Shown here piece by piece: positions 25,601 through 37,684 of a DNA stretch of 64,000 nt. Below the pieces are notes generated by a model that saw only the letters and a list, made by a program, of their open reading frames with translations, did not search any database and was not told the DNA's origin. Location of the stretch: the NCBI GenBank assembly GCA_001414485.1, contig LLEY01000055.1, forward strand, positions 310,001-374,000. The letters are read 5' to 3'. The stretch comes from Calycina herbarum. Lineage: Eukaryota > Ascomycota > Leotiomycetes > Helotiales > Pezizellaceae. Position 1 is the stretch's first letter, and every line of letters begins with the position of its first letter. The translations under genes and the position numbers were made by a program.

Positions 25601-26501
25601 TCAACGATTTTACTCTTCTTAGAAAAGTCCTTCTTTCTTTAGAAAGGCTTTCTTCTATATAGTGTTTACCTTCTTACCTTACTTAGTATAGAAGTATTTC
25701 TACTTTTCTAACTCTTTACTCTTTTCCCTATATCTAGGGTTACTCTTTCTAAATTTATATAAGTAGTTATCTAACTAGACAACTTCTTTAATTATATCTA
25801 TAATAGTTAAGAACTATATATTCTATTTAGCTATTTCCTTATAAATATATACCTTTAATCCTCTATAAAAGAGTTTTATAAGAGCGATAATATTCTATTC
25901 TAACTTCGTTCTATAATATTAAAATTTATTAGCGTAATCTATTACTAATCTAGTCTAGTATAATTCTAAAAGCTTATATATAGCTGTTTAAATTATATTA
26001 AAGTCTTTAAAGACTTTTCTAATAGTTGCTTTAAATTCTCTTTAAGATTTAAATATAATCTTAGTTAATTCTATCTTTCTATTTTTATTCTTATTTTTAA
26101 AGAAGTTCTCTAAATATAGCTAAGCCTATTCTAATACTAATCCTCTAAGATAGAAGATAGTAAAGATAGTTTATAAATTATAATTACTTTTAAATTTATT
26201 AGAATTAAAGTTAAAGTAGATGTCTATTTAAAGAAGGAATAAGTCGAGTTCCTTTCGCTTTCTATAATACGTATCTAGTATCTTAACTTTAATAGACTTA
26301 AGTACTTTAATCTTATAAGACTCGAGAGCGTCTAGTATACTAATATTATCGTCGTTCCTAGTTAACTATATACTAGTAGGTGTTCTTCTAATAACACTTC
26401 TAGATATTCTTATAACGTTAACTTAACTAGTATTTAAGCTAGCTACTATAGTAGAGGTTACTAAAGCTATAGCGACTAAACTTCTAAGCAGGTGCTTAAA
26501 G

Positions 26502-26965
26502 TATAATAAAACTTAAACGAACTAAATAAAGATAACTAAGTCTCGAAAGTTAGTATATAAGTAAGAAGTATAGATATACTAGGTTATTTACTTAGAAGTA
26601 AACTCGTTACTTATATTAAGGATATTAAATAAGATAATAAGATTAATAACTAAAGTTAAGTACGAAGCTTCTATCTAATAGCAAAAGTACTAGTCTTATA
26701 TAAAACCTTCGTTTCCTAAGTATATTACTTATATCGCTTATATCGCTTACGTCGCTTATAATTAAGACGACTAAAGCGATGTAGGCGATCACGTCACATG
26801 ATCGCACGTGACTTCCAACAGTATTACAACAGTGAGATCCTAAAATCCTTAAATACCTTTTATATTACTAATTTCCTTCTATATTACCTTCCTTTCCTAG
26901 ATAATATACCTTGTCTTATTAGAGCGCTATCTAGACTACTTACTACGTATCTATAATTCGTAATA
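26502..26965 (-). repeat. 5' LTR of Gypsy element 2
   Basis: 464 bp, reverse orientation. The segment around 26780-26850 keeps CA/TG dinucleotides that are mutated in the partner LTR at 19208-19653. Confidence 0.9.
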
Positions 26966-27896
26966 TATAACTAGAAAAGCTTATAAAGAATAGAAAGTTA
27001 TATAAGAGAAGGTATTAAGAAGAGATATATTAGAAAATCTAAGTTACTAATTACTTTAAATATACTTATTATTAAGAAAAAAGATAACCTAGAAAGAAGA
27101 GTATATATTAATTACTAAGAAGTAAATTATACTATAGTTAAGAACGCTTATCTACTACTACTTAGCTAATACTTATAAGATAAGTTAAGTAAAGTAGTAT
27201 AATTTATAAAACTAGATTAATAAAACGCTTATAAACTTATATAAATAAAAGTTAAAAACGAATAAAAGATAGTATTAGCCTTACTATTAGGTCTTTATAA
27301 ATATATAGTTATACTATTTAAACTATATAATATACTAGCTATATATTAGAGATAAAATAATAATATTTTAGAAGATCTTCTAGAAGTAATAGTAATCTAT
27401 TATCTAGATAATATCTTAATCTTCTTAGAAAAAGAAGAAGAATATAAGAGATATATTAAAGAAGTTTTATAATAACTTATAAAAGTAAACTCTTAGTTGA
27501 AACTCTTAAAATATAAGTTTAAAGTAACTTAGATACTTTTCTTAGAATAGGTATTTAATCTAGAGAAAATAGAAATAGATCTAGTAAAGATCTAAGATAT
27601 TCTAAACTAGAAGTTACTAGAGAATATTAAAGATATATAGTCTTTTCTTAGATTTATAAACTTCTACTATCTATTTATTTAAGACTATATAAAGATTACT
27701 AAACTAATATTAGTACTAGTAAAAAAGACTATTAAGTTTATTTAGAATAAATAGACTAAGAACGCTTTTTAGAGAATTAAAGTAAGGTTTATAGAAAAAC
27801 CTATTCTATATAATTTTAATATAAATAAACCTAGTATAATTGAAATAGATACCTTAGATATAGTAGTAGATACGATTTACCTATAACTAAATAATA

Positions 27897-29748
27897 ACGT
27901 GTTTCACAAGCGAGCTGGCTATATAAGCGAGCTGGCTATCTTTTAAACTTTATAATAATTATTAACTTCTAGTTATATTATCTCTACTAAACAACGCTTA
28001 AATGTCTTCTAACGAAAACAAGATTAACTTAGCTATCTAAGCACTTAAAAACGACGTGTTAATTACCTAACGAAGCGCTACGAAGGCTTATAATACCACT
28101 CGATCTACTATTTTAAGCTAATATACCGGAATCTAACTAAGACGCGATTACGAGCCTAATTCGAAGAAACTTACGAAGCTAGAGGAGGAGGCGATAATTA
28201 GATATATATTAGAGTAAGATTCGAGAGGGTTTTCGCCTATAAAGGATATAGTACGAGATATAGCTAATAACTTACTAAAGAAGTATAATAGACAGCTTAT
28301 AAACAGGAACTAGCCGGACAACTTTATTCAGCGTATACCTAAGCTAAAAACTCGATAGAGTCGTTCTTATAATTATTAGCAAGCTTTAACTAAAGATCCG
28401 CGGATTATTAGCTTATAGTTTACACTTATATAGTTATTTAAAGATAAATATAGTATTATAGACGAGGATATATATAATTTCGACGAGACCGGTTTTATAA
28501 TAGATGTTATATTATCTTAGCTTATTATTATAAGTTTAGAGATATATAGAAGACGTAAAAAAGTTTAGCTAGGTAATCGCGAATAGGTTATAGTTATTTA
28601 AGAAGTTAATATAACAGGTTAGGTAATCTCGCTATTTATTATCTTTGTAGATAAGGTACTTATATCTTCTTAGTATAAGAACATAGATATACTACGCGAC
28701 TAGGTTATTAATATTAGTACTAATAGCTAGATAAATAATAAGCTTAGAGTTATATAGTTAGAGTATTTTAACAAGTATATAAAAGTATAAAGCGTTAGAG
28801 AATATAGACTACTAATTATTAATAGTTACGAAAGCTATAACTTACTCGAATTCTAGCGACTTTATAAAGACTTTAATATTATTACTCTTTATATACCTCT
28901 ATATTCTTTGTATTTATTATAGCTGCTTAATATTAGCTGTTTTTCGCTATTAAAGCGAGTATATAGAAATAAGATCTCTAGCTTAGTATATAATTATATT
29001 AACTATATTACTAAAGAAACCTTCTTTTAAGCTTTTAAAGTAGCTTTTTATAAAGCTTTTATAAAGAACAATATCTACACAAGTTTTCGAGGCGTTAGAC
29101 TAGTCCTATACAACCTAGAAGTTATATTATCAAAGCTTAATTTAAAGCTTCGTACACCGACCCTAGTTATACTAGAAGACACTCTATAGGAGTCTAGAAT
29201 ATCAAGCAACGTACGCGAGATAGAGGCTTAATTAACACTTATTCGAGACCGGATTCAAAGATACTAAGACTCATCGCCTAGTTCTATTATTAAGTCTCTT
29301 AATTAGCTAGAAAAAGGCTCTACTAGAATAGTATATAATATAGTATTAATACGGAAAGAAATCACAGATCTTCGCGAGATAACTAAGGCTATAACTAAGT
29401 ATAAGAGTTATAAAAGGAAATATATTCAGAGTTAAGAGATATTAACTATAGAGGAGGTAATTAGTTTAATTACTTCTATAAAAGATAGCGATTAGAAGAG
29501 TAGCGGAGAGATAAAAAAGAAGGTTCAGATAGAGAGGTACTATAGACGTTGTAGTAAAATTAGATATAATTCTTATACTTATTAAGTAGAAATAGTAGAT
29601 ACTAAAGATAGTAACGACTCTAAATAATCTTATAGTATCTTATATAATATAATAGCTTATTCTAGTATTAAGTAATTTATATTTAAAAATAAGTTATTCG
29701 GAAAAGTAGCTAGCTCGCTTATATAGCTAGCTCGCTTATGAAACACGT
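27897..29748 (+). mobile_element. Fot1/pogo-type DNA transposon, copy A, RIP-mutated
   Basis: 1,852 bp flanked by TA on both sides, with terminal inverted repeats starting ACGTGTTTCA. Each end carries two 17-bp units containing AAGCGAGCT(G/A)GCT. The transposase frame starts at ATG 28002 and runs to about 29.62 kb. It has an N-terminal HTH/CENPB-like part, a DDE_1 region with DFDETGF-like coding near 28.46 kb, and a C-terminal zinc-knuckle-like CSK...segment near 29.54 kb with Cys and His codons mutated. In-frame stops sit at what were Gln codons. It is inserted in Gypsy element 1 downstream of the reverse transcriptase. Confidence 0.9.
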
Positions 29749-32270
29749 TAAAGGAAAACTTATACTTATTATATATTATTCTAAAATATTTAACCTAGTA
29801 TAATAAAACTATAGTATCTTTAATAAAGAATTACTTATTATAGTATTAGCTCTAGAATACTAGAGAATCTATTTATAGCTAGTAGAATACTAAGTTACAG
29901 TTTTATCTAACTATAAGAACTTTAAGACGTTTATAATAACTAAGGAACTTATAACTAGACAGTTAGCTAGATAGTTAGAGATATTAAAAGAATTTAATAT
30001 CGTTATTTAATATATAAAGAGAATATTAAATACTTAAGCTAATACTCTTAGCTAGAAACCTAGATATAAAGGAAATAAAGAGTATAAGAAGATTATAATC
30101 TTAAAAACTCTTAAGAATAGAGACTTAGCTCTTATAACTTATAAAATCGCTATTATAAGAGATAAAGATTCTTAATAAAAAAGAATATAATAAGTATAAG
30201 AAAAGAATTAGCTAGAGTTAGCTAAATAGAAAGATATACAATTTAACCTAGTTTAAGAAAGAGATTTTACTAATATTTACTATACTATAAATAAGTATAA
30301 TAATAAAAAAAGATATAAAAATAGAAAATTATAAGTTCTAGAATTATATATAAGAGAATTTATTAAAGAATATTATTTAGTACTAGCTTATAAATACTAG
30401 AGAGTTTATTAAACTCTCTAGAGAATAAAATAATATTACTATATTAATTAATTATCTATAATAGTTAAGAAAGTAATAGTAGAATATAATACCTATACTA
30501 GAAATAAGGCTTTCTACTATACTCTTTATAGATAGATAAATACTACTCTAATATTATAAATACCTTAGAAATTAATATCTTAGGATTTTATTACTAAAAT
30601 CTAAAGATCTAATAATAAGAGTTAAGTATAACTTAATCCTAGTTATTATAAAACAACTTATAAAATATATAATTTTAGTACTATATATAGAGTTAAGTAT
30701 AGCTAAGGAACTAGTATTTATATTTCTTAAAGAAGTAGTCTTAAGATATAGACTATTTAAAGAAATACTCTTAGATAGAGATAAACTCTTTACCTCTAAA
30801 TTTTAGATTACTCTTATAAAATAATTAAGTATAAAAAGAAAGCTTTCTATAGCTTTTTACTCTTAGATAAATAGAGGAAACGAACATATAAACTAGGTAG
30901 TAGAAATATACTTTTATTATTATATAAACTATTAGTAAAATAACTAAGTAGAACTACTACTCTTAGTATAGTTTACTTATAATAGTTTGATAATAGAAAT
31001 AATACTTATTATACTATTCTATACTAACTTTAGATATAAATTAATAATATATTAAGAACTACTATCTATAACTATTAATAACTAGCTTACTTATATTTAG
31101 GTCTTAAAAATTAAGAGGTTATATAAAGAACTTATAAAGGAATTATAGTTTATTACTAAAAGAAATATATACTACTATAATAAACGATATAGTTAGAAGC
31201 TAATATTAAAAGAGAGAGATAAAGTCTACTTAATATAAAAGAATATTAATATAAAAAGACTAAGTAATAAACTAGATTATAAAAAACTTAGACTATTTAA
31301 AATTAAATAAGTTAGAAGACCTTTAAATTATAAATTAGTACTATTATAAACGATAAACATCTATCTAGTATTCTATATATCTCTACTTAAACTAGTACTA
31401 CTAGAGATACTACTAGCCTTAATTATAGAAATTCAACTAGTAAACCTAAATACTAAATACAAAGTTAAAAGGATTTTTAACTATAAACTTATTAAAGAAT
31501 AAGTTAAGTATTTAATTAAATAGTTAGATTATCTATACTTAGAAAACACTTAAGAACTAAAAAGTAATCTTAACTATTACCTAGTAGAACTTTAGAAGTT
31601 CTACTACTAAAACCTAGAGTTACCTATATCTCGTAGTTAGAAGAGAAAGCTTTAAGAAAAGCTAAATTAAGAGATAGTTTAATAATAAAAGTAGAGCTAC
31701 TAGAGGTAAGAGAGGCTACTAGCTAGGTAATCTCTACCTCTCTCTTCTCTTTCTCTTCCTTTTCTCTCTCTTTAGCTTTATTAAGTTCTTATAGGTTAGT
31801 AAGACTATAATAGAGCATCTCTTACTCCTACTTAGTAAGGAAGCGTTATTATTTCTATAATTAGAGGATCTTCTATATAGCTTCCTTCTAAACTTTAACA
31901 GCTATCTCCTTCTTCTACTATAACTATTGCTTTTAAGTATTAAGAGATTCCTACTTAAAAAGTAAAGATATTCGATTTTATTTCTTAATATTATAGGATT
32001 TGCCTTTTCTAGTATATTTAGAATACTTAGAACCTCTAATAATACTAATATATTAATAACTAGTTTTTATATTAATATAATAAGTATAAGAAATTATTTT
32101 ATATCTTATATATTTAATATAAAAGCGTTAAAAGTTTTATATTATTTAAGTCTACTATTTAAAAAAGGTGTTAATAATATAATAAAAGCAAGAGAGGCTA
32201 TTAATCTTTTAATAATATTTTCTTAGAGTATACTTAAGCGTAGAGACACGCTAGTCTAAGAAGGGGATAG

Positions 32271-32733
32271 TATTACGAATTATAGCTACGTAGTAAGTAG
32301 TCTAGACAGCGCTCTAATAAGATAAGATACGACATCTAGGAAAAGAAGGTAATATAAGAGAGAATTAGTAATATAGAAGTATTTAAGAGTTTTAAGATCT
32401 TACTATTATAAGACTATTAGAAGTCACGTATAGTTATATAATATAATCGTCTATATTACTTTAATCGCTATAATTATAAGCAACGTAAGTAATATAAGTA
32501 ATAAAAGTAATATACTTAGAGAACGAAGGTTTTATAGAAGACTAGTACGTCTACTATTAGATAAGAGCTTCGTACTTAACTTTAGTTATTAATCTTATTA
32601 TCTTGTTTAATATCTTTAATATAAGTAACGAGTTTACTTCTAAGTAAATAACTCGATATATCTATACTTCTTATCTATATACTAATCTTTAAGACTTAGT
32701 TACTTTTGTTTAGTTCGTTTAAGTTTCGTTATA
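32271..32733 (+). repeat. 3' LTR of Gypsy element 1
   Basis: 463 bp, starts TATTACGAATTATA (the mutated form of TGTCACGAATCACG) and ends GTTATA, followed by the GATTA target duplication. Much more strongly RIP-mutated than the 5' LTR. Confidence 0.9.
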
Positions 32734-32849
32734 GATTAATCTAGTTATTAATAATAAAATATCGATATATTATAATATATATCGTAATATATTTATTATA
32801 GAATATTACTCGATATTAATAACTATTATTAAAAGTAGCTTAATATTTA

Positions 32850-34475
32850 ACGTAGTTTATTAGAACCCGGATTATATTAGAAACCGGATTAGTTTTTCTT
32901 AGTATTAAACTTAGAATATTAATAAATCAACTATAATATATTAAATTAACTAAAACTACTTAGAATCCGAGGAACTAGATATATCTATAGCCTCTTAATA
33001 AGTTCGTACGTTATAACTAGCTTTTCTATAGATTCTATAGTATTACCTAGATAGTTAACTCTTCTTACGACTACTCTCCGCTGTATATACCTCGCGTTAT
33101 ATCTGCTTATCTATATCCTCTAGGCTATAATATCCTATATATCCTCTATTATAAGTATACTCTCTTAATAGACACGAGCCTTTTTAGCTCTACGGCGTTT
33201 GCTTAAGACTTCGTTAGCTACTCGAAGAGTATATACCTTAGTAGATAGAAGAGTTATCTTATAAACTATTCGCTCTATACTCTTAGCTAATATAGCAACT
33301 GTCTCGAAGAGTAGAGTTAGCGAGCTACTCTAATAACGAGTAATTCGATTTCGAATAAGTGTTATTTATAAAAGAGCTTTAGTTAGGTTAGAATAGGTCT
33401 AGAAGACCTAAGGATTAATATTAGCAGTAGAGAGTCTAGAAGGAGTTAGAGTTTATAACTTTATATTAAGCTTTAAAAGCACTACTTATAGGTTAAAAGA
33501 TACTAAGCCAGCTTTATAGAATCTAGTCTAAGCGTTTTAGACTATTATAGATTATCTATATACTACTATAAAGGCTAGAAAGAACTCTACCTTTATAATA
33601 TAGTTAATATAAGCTTTAATAAACGTCTTAATCTGTCGACTATACGTCTACTTTAATATACTAAAGTATCTAATATTAAGTAGCTAGGTTAGATAAGACG
33701 AATAAGAAGGTAGTCTAAGAGTTATAATATTATATATCTTATAGTACTCTTAGAACTCAGCTGATTCGTAAATCTTATATCTATCTAATACTAGTATTCG
33801 ATATAGACTCTTTATATAAGTAGTAGTATATTTATCGAAGTGTTTCAGCTATTATAGAGTAAATCACATCTATTATAAACCCGGTTTCGTCGAAGTTATA
33901 GAAGTCGTAGTCTAAAACACTGTATTTTACTCTTATATTTTCAACTAGTTAGAACTACGAGCTAATTAGCTTAGAATCTTTATATAAGGCTCTTTAGAAA
34001 TTATAAACGCGATTAAAACGCGTCTTAAGAGCTAGTTATTATTATATAAATCGATATATCTAGAGCTTACTAACGTGTTTTCTCTCTTACGATTTAAGTA
34101 TATAATTCGCTATATCTTCTATACTACCTAGCTAGAGTATAAACTCTCTCGAATCTAGATTAAATATATTCTAAATAATTACTTCCTCTTCTAGCTTAGA
34201 TAATTTAACGTTTACTAGCCGTTGCTTAAGAAGAGTAGTTTAGCTGTTTATTCTACTATTTAGTATAGAAAAGAGTACTCTATAGAGCTTTGTAGTCTTC
34301 CGACAGCTTAGCTTTTTAGATATTTAAATAGCTTTAATAGCTAGAATAATTTTTAATTCTTATAGAATAACTAATATAATATATAGTAGAAAAAACGCGT
34401 TATAAAGAAAGAGGGTTAAGAATTCGCTAAAATTAATCTAGTTTCTAATATAATCTAAGTCTTAATAAACTACGT
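32850..34475 (-). mobile_element. Second pogo-like DNA transposon, different family
   Basis: 1,626 bp bounded by TA (32848-32849 and 34476-34477). Imperfect terminal inverted repeats of at least 40 bp begin ACGTAGTTTATTA on both ends. Read on the minus strand, the middle codes for DFYNFDETGF (about 33.87-33.92 kb), the DDE_1 transposase signature, with stops elsewhere. Its termini and coding sequence differ from the Fot1 copies at 27897 and 61165. It is less thoroughly RIP-mutated than the Gypsy elements. Confidence 0.82.
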
Positions 34476-34477
34476 TA

Positions 34478-35029
34478 ATAAATATTATCTTTTTAAGAGT
34501 ATATTCTATAATTTTAGAGTTAGTTTTAGTACTATTTTAAGAGTAAATCACTTACTAAACTAACTAATAAATTAAGAAATAAAGTATATAAAGTTTAAGA
34601 GAAACTAAGTATTTAAAATTATATATAAAAAGTATATATATTTAAACTTCTTATTATACGATTTTAAGACTATAGATAAGTTAAAGAATATAATAGCTAG
34701 TTATTAGAAATAGGAATTGCCAAGGTTACGTGCTAGATAAGATACGGGCCAGGTTTCAGGAATATAATAGGTTACGTACTAGATAGGATACGTATTCGAG
34801 TTTTAGGAATATTAAGTTCGAACTTTGTTATTATCCGACCTCTTATATATAGAGGCTCTTCTATAAGCTTAAAGAAGAGAACCTTAAGACTTAATTAGTA
34901 TAGAATCTTAGTCTATAAAAGATATATAAGGTTACTTCGCTTAAGCTCCTGGCTGCCCTGGAGCACCGCTCCGACGCTACTCTTCCGGCCCTCGACACCC
35001 CGGTCCCGGTCACGTGTATATGTTAATCA
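34478..35029. other. Repeat debris with a tandem 50-bp duplication and a short GC-rich island
   Basis: Two adjacent diverged copies of a unit starting GGTTACGT(G/A)CTAGATA occur at about 34725-34825. About 75 bp of GC-rich, unmutated sequence follow at about 34940-35013. This may be the end of a retroelement that I cannot identify. Confidence 0.4.
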
Positions 35030-35141
35030 ATTAATCAATTATTAATCAGATTAATGTGATTAGATTAGATTAGATTTTGATTAACACTTAAAATTCCTTG
35101 ATTAGATTAGATTAATAGCCATTAATCTAATCTAATCTAAT
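35030..35141 (+). repeat. Right copy of the AT-rich GATTA-type repeat
   Basis: Collinear with 15611-15702. Ends in a near-palindrome of GATTAGATTAA and TTAATCTAATC units (35099-35141). Marks the sharp right border of the transposon block. Confidence 0.6.
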
Positions 35142-35178
35142 CATTTCTCACACTGATGGTATGATAAGATTTATACGC

Positions 35179-37484
35179 TTAATTCAATATGATCTTCTGC
35201 CGTTCCGATGGATTGTCCAAAACATACTTTTCAAAAATCCTTCCATGTCCAATTCTCCGATAAATTACCCCCTCATCAGAAAGTGCAAGTACGTTGAGAA
35301 ATTCCTGCCCCGCAAAGTTACCAACATCCATAGTCTCAGGTTCCGAAGATATAACAGCAAAATGTGCGTCAATGATGTCCTCATTCGATGTCTCATCGAG
35401 GAAATCAAGAACCGTGGAGCCCACGACCTGCTCAGGATCGTCGTGAGTCGTGATGCAGTAAACACCTCCACGTTCTTGCCCCTTTTTTGGCACATACGAC
35501 CATGCGTAAGGAAGCAATTATTCAGCCCATTCTGGCGCAGAGGCATTCTTTGAGATTATCAGTGCATAAACTTTGCTTTCGAATTGCAAGAAAGACCACA
35601 CTTTTTGTGTATCTGGCAATGAATTCCTCTTTCGACTCCCAGAAGCTCCTTTTCCCCTTCCGCCATGGTCAAGCAAAAGCGGCTTCGCATCAGGATTCTT
35701 TAACTTCATCCACCTAATGGGTTCGCGGTCGATCAGAGCTTTCTCTGTTACTCCTCCCAACCAAGAAATCTCACCCACCCACCCACACCATGACCAACTC
35801 GGAAAGTCACCCATCCTTCTTCTTAATGACCCAGGGCGCATGGGAGACCAGAACAAGAAATCTTCCATTCTAGATTCCGGGATTCCCCAAAGAGAATTGA
35901 CTCCAAAAATCGATTCAAGAAGACCAAACATACCAGCTCCAACATACAAAATGTCCGACTCATAAGAAAGATTGCGTTCCGAAATCTCGCCAACGACAGT
36001 CTGCCAGAGATTTGTCAAAGAATCAAAACCTGGTTCTTCCGTCAACTCGTCTCCAAGTTCCGTGAGAGTAGACCTGAAGTCGTATTGACTACCAGTTGCG
36101 AACTTCCATGGAGGAGGAGTCGTTTCACTTATATTTTTCAAGTCTTCGGACCAACAACTGCTATTGCAAGCGAAATGAACAGTATCATTTGTGAAAACAA
36201 TAAGTCTGGCACTGAGAAGACCTTCTTGATATGTCCAACCCCTTCGGGACCACGGACATTCCAATAACAGATCTGGCAAATGAGTCGAGCTACCTGGAAT
36301 TTCACATCTGGACTGTACTCGAAAACTCGAGGAGTCTTCCTCGAACCAGGTCTTACACCTGGCAAACCCGAGTTTGCATTTTTTCCTTGCGCGGCGACGA
36401 GGGTCAAAGTCGCTTGAGCGTAAACTGCATCCATGCTTCCAATGAGTTGTTTCTTTTCTTCCCAATCGTCTTGGATAATGCAAATGGCATCGGTCCACAA
36501 GTATCTCATTCCAATTTCCCGGACTACCTGGATTGCATCTTGAATAGTTGTGGGAATTTCATCCATGAAATGAGAAAGTCCCATTTTCGAATAGAGCTGT
36601 GTCTTGTTCTGAAGAGTGGCCTTGAATATCGGGACTGTTCCCCAGACATAGCTGAGTGCGACGAATTGACTTTCTTTCGGAGCATGAACTAGACACATAT
36701 CTTCGACATCAATAAACCGGAGAAGAGAGATGTCCTTGATGTGAGAATGCCACGACTGAAGACCGCACCTCTGGTGTGTTTTCACACATGATTCAGTCCA
36801 GTTTTTGATCAACGAAAAGTCGATCTGGGGCTCATACGCTCTCCCACCCAGCCATGATAATTCTGGAGAAGCGGGAAGAAGATATATATTGAACCCCACT
36901 GAATCACCGACTTGGATCTTGCAGTCATAACGTCCATAAGTAAGGTTTTCGTCGCGTTCCATCAATTCTTGTGAGAGAAAACCTCCTCCTTGGCCGTCGT
37001 AATGAAGCTGGATTTTGCATAAATCTTCGCCGTCACACGCGCTTTTATCCGAATCAACAGACAATTCTTGATCATGTATGCGTACTTGCTCAACGATTTC
37101 GTCGCATAATCGACAATCGGATGCCCTCATACGCAATTGACATAAACGACCAAGAGTTTTGCTTTTCGCCGGAGGGACATTACGCAGCAAACCATCATCT
37201 TCATCGAATTCGGGTACGAAAGCCGGAGCTTCCAATCTCGCACCAAGCTCTTCATCGGTGTAGTCTCCGTCATCCTCGATGTGCTCGCCGACAACATAAT
37301 GCTTGGCCAATGTTTCCCTGGTCGATTGATTGACATAGTCGAGATTCGATTTGTACTGGAGTGACGTTGGATAACGCCATCTGGTGCTTATGAAAGAGTC
37401 AATTCTAAGATTCAAGTTACGGCAGGTTCCACAGAGTCGAGGAGTGTTAGCGGAAGGTGGAGTGGACATCTTGGTACGATACAC
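35179..37484 (-). pseudogene. HET-domain (heterokaryon incompatibility) gene, broken by a frameshift and a stop
   Basis: HET proteins trigger cell death when unlike fungal strains fuse. The start is 37484 or the nearby Met at 37469. The N-terminal cysteine-rich part (CGTCRNL, CRLCDEI) leads to the HET domain with ALSYVWGT, TTIQDAIQVV, RYLWTDAICIIQDD and AVYAQATLTLVAA. The frame then shifts by one base at about 36270-36290, and homology continues in another frame (PWSRRGWTYQE). A TAA at 35518-35520 interrupts that frame, after which HET-like C-terminal sequence continues to a stop at 35179, ending QKIILN. No intron of usable length can repair either break: the candidate around the shift would be 21 or 37 nt. 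The TAA lies where CAA would need only a C-to-T change, as RIP makes. Confidence 0.85.
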
Positions 37485-37684
37485 GTGAGATAAACGTGAC
37501 GCAAACGTGACTTTGACGATGATATCTTAATATTTTAAGTAGCCTTTTGAACTCAGAAGTTCATTGAGAAGGATTGACTGCTTCTGAAAAGATTCACGAT
37601 TGAAGAGGCACTGGAATCGATAGGAGATGAGCTGAATATTATTGGTGCCTGAGGCCTTGGACGAAACCCCTCATTCTGGCCTTG

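Larger units (their letters stand above)
19208..26965 (-). mobile_element. Gypsy chromodomain LTR retrotransposon 2 (same family, opposite strand), nested in element 1
   Basis: LTRs at 19208-19653 and 26502-26965 are in reverse orientation, flanked by TATAA on both sides (19203-19207 and 26966-26970). Read on the minus strand, gag with a mutated zinc knuckle lies near 25.55-26.4 kb, reverse transcriptase with YLDN near 23.02-23.05 kb, RNase H and integrase follow, and a chromodomain-like C-terminus sits near 20.34-20.6 kb. Minus the solo LTR inserted at 22216, the element is about 7.29 kb. It split the pol region of element 1, so it is younger than that element. RIP has removed all long open frames. 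Confidence 0.92.
15703..32733 (+). mobile_element. Gypsy chromodomain LTR retrotransposon 1, RIP-mutated, with two nested elements
   Basis: LTRs at 15703-16166 and 32271-32733 are flanked by the same 5 bp, GATTA (15698-15702 and 32734-32738), which proves one insertion event. A polypurine tract (AAGAAGGGG) precedes the 3' LTR. Remnants of gag lie at about 16.2-17.2 kb, with a CCHC zinc knuckle whose Cys codons have become Tyr (about 17075-17126). Reverse transcriptase resumes after the nested element at 26.97 kb (YLDD now YLDN near 27398-27415). Integrase ends in a chromodomain-like segment near 31.3-31.55 kb. Without the nested Gypsy element and Fot1, the element is about 7.4 kb. Stops are everywhere, mostly TAA/TAG at former Gln codons, so it is inactive. 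Confidence 0.92.

Noticed and set aside
35099..35141. Telomere-like GATTA/TTAATC tandem tract
   Set aside because: The unit does not match fungal TTAGGG telomere repeats, and unique genes follow on both sides.
35161..35553. Plus-strand frame opposite the HET gene
   Set aside because: It is the antisense shadow of the HET C-terminal region.
36265..36305. An intron that would repair the frame break in the first HET gene
   Set aside because: The only GT..AG pairs in place give 21 or 37 nt, below the shortest usable fungal introns, so a real frameshift is more likely.
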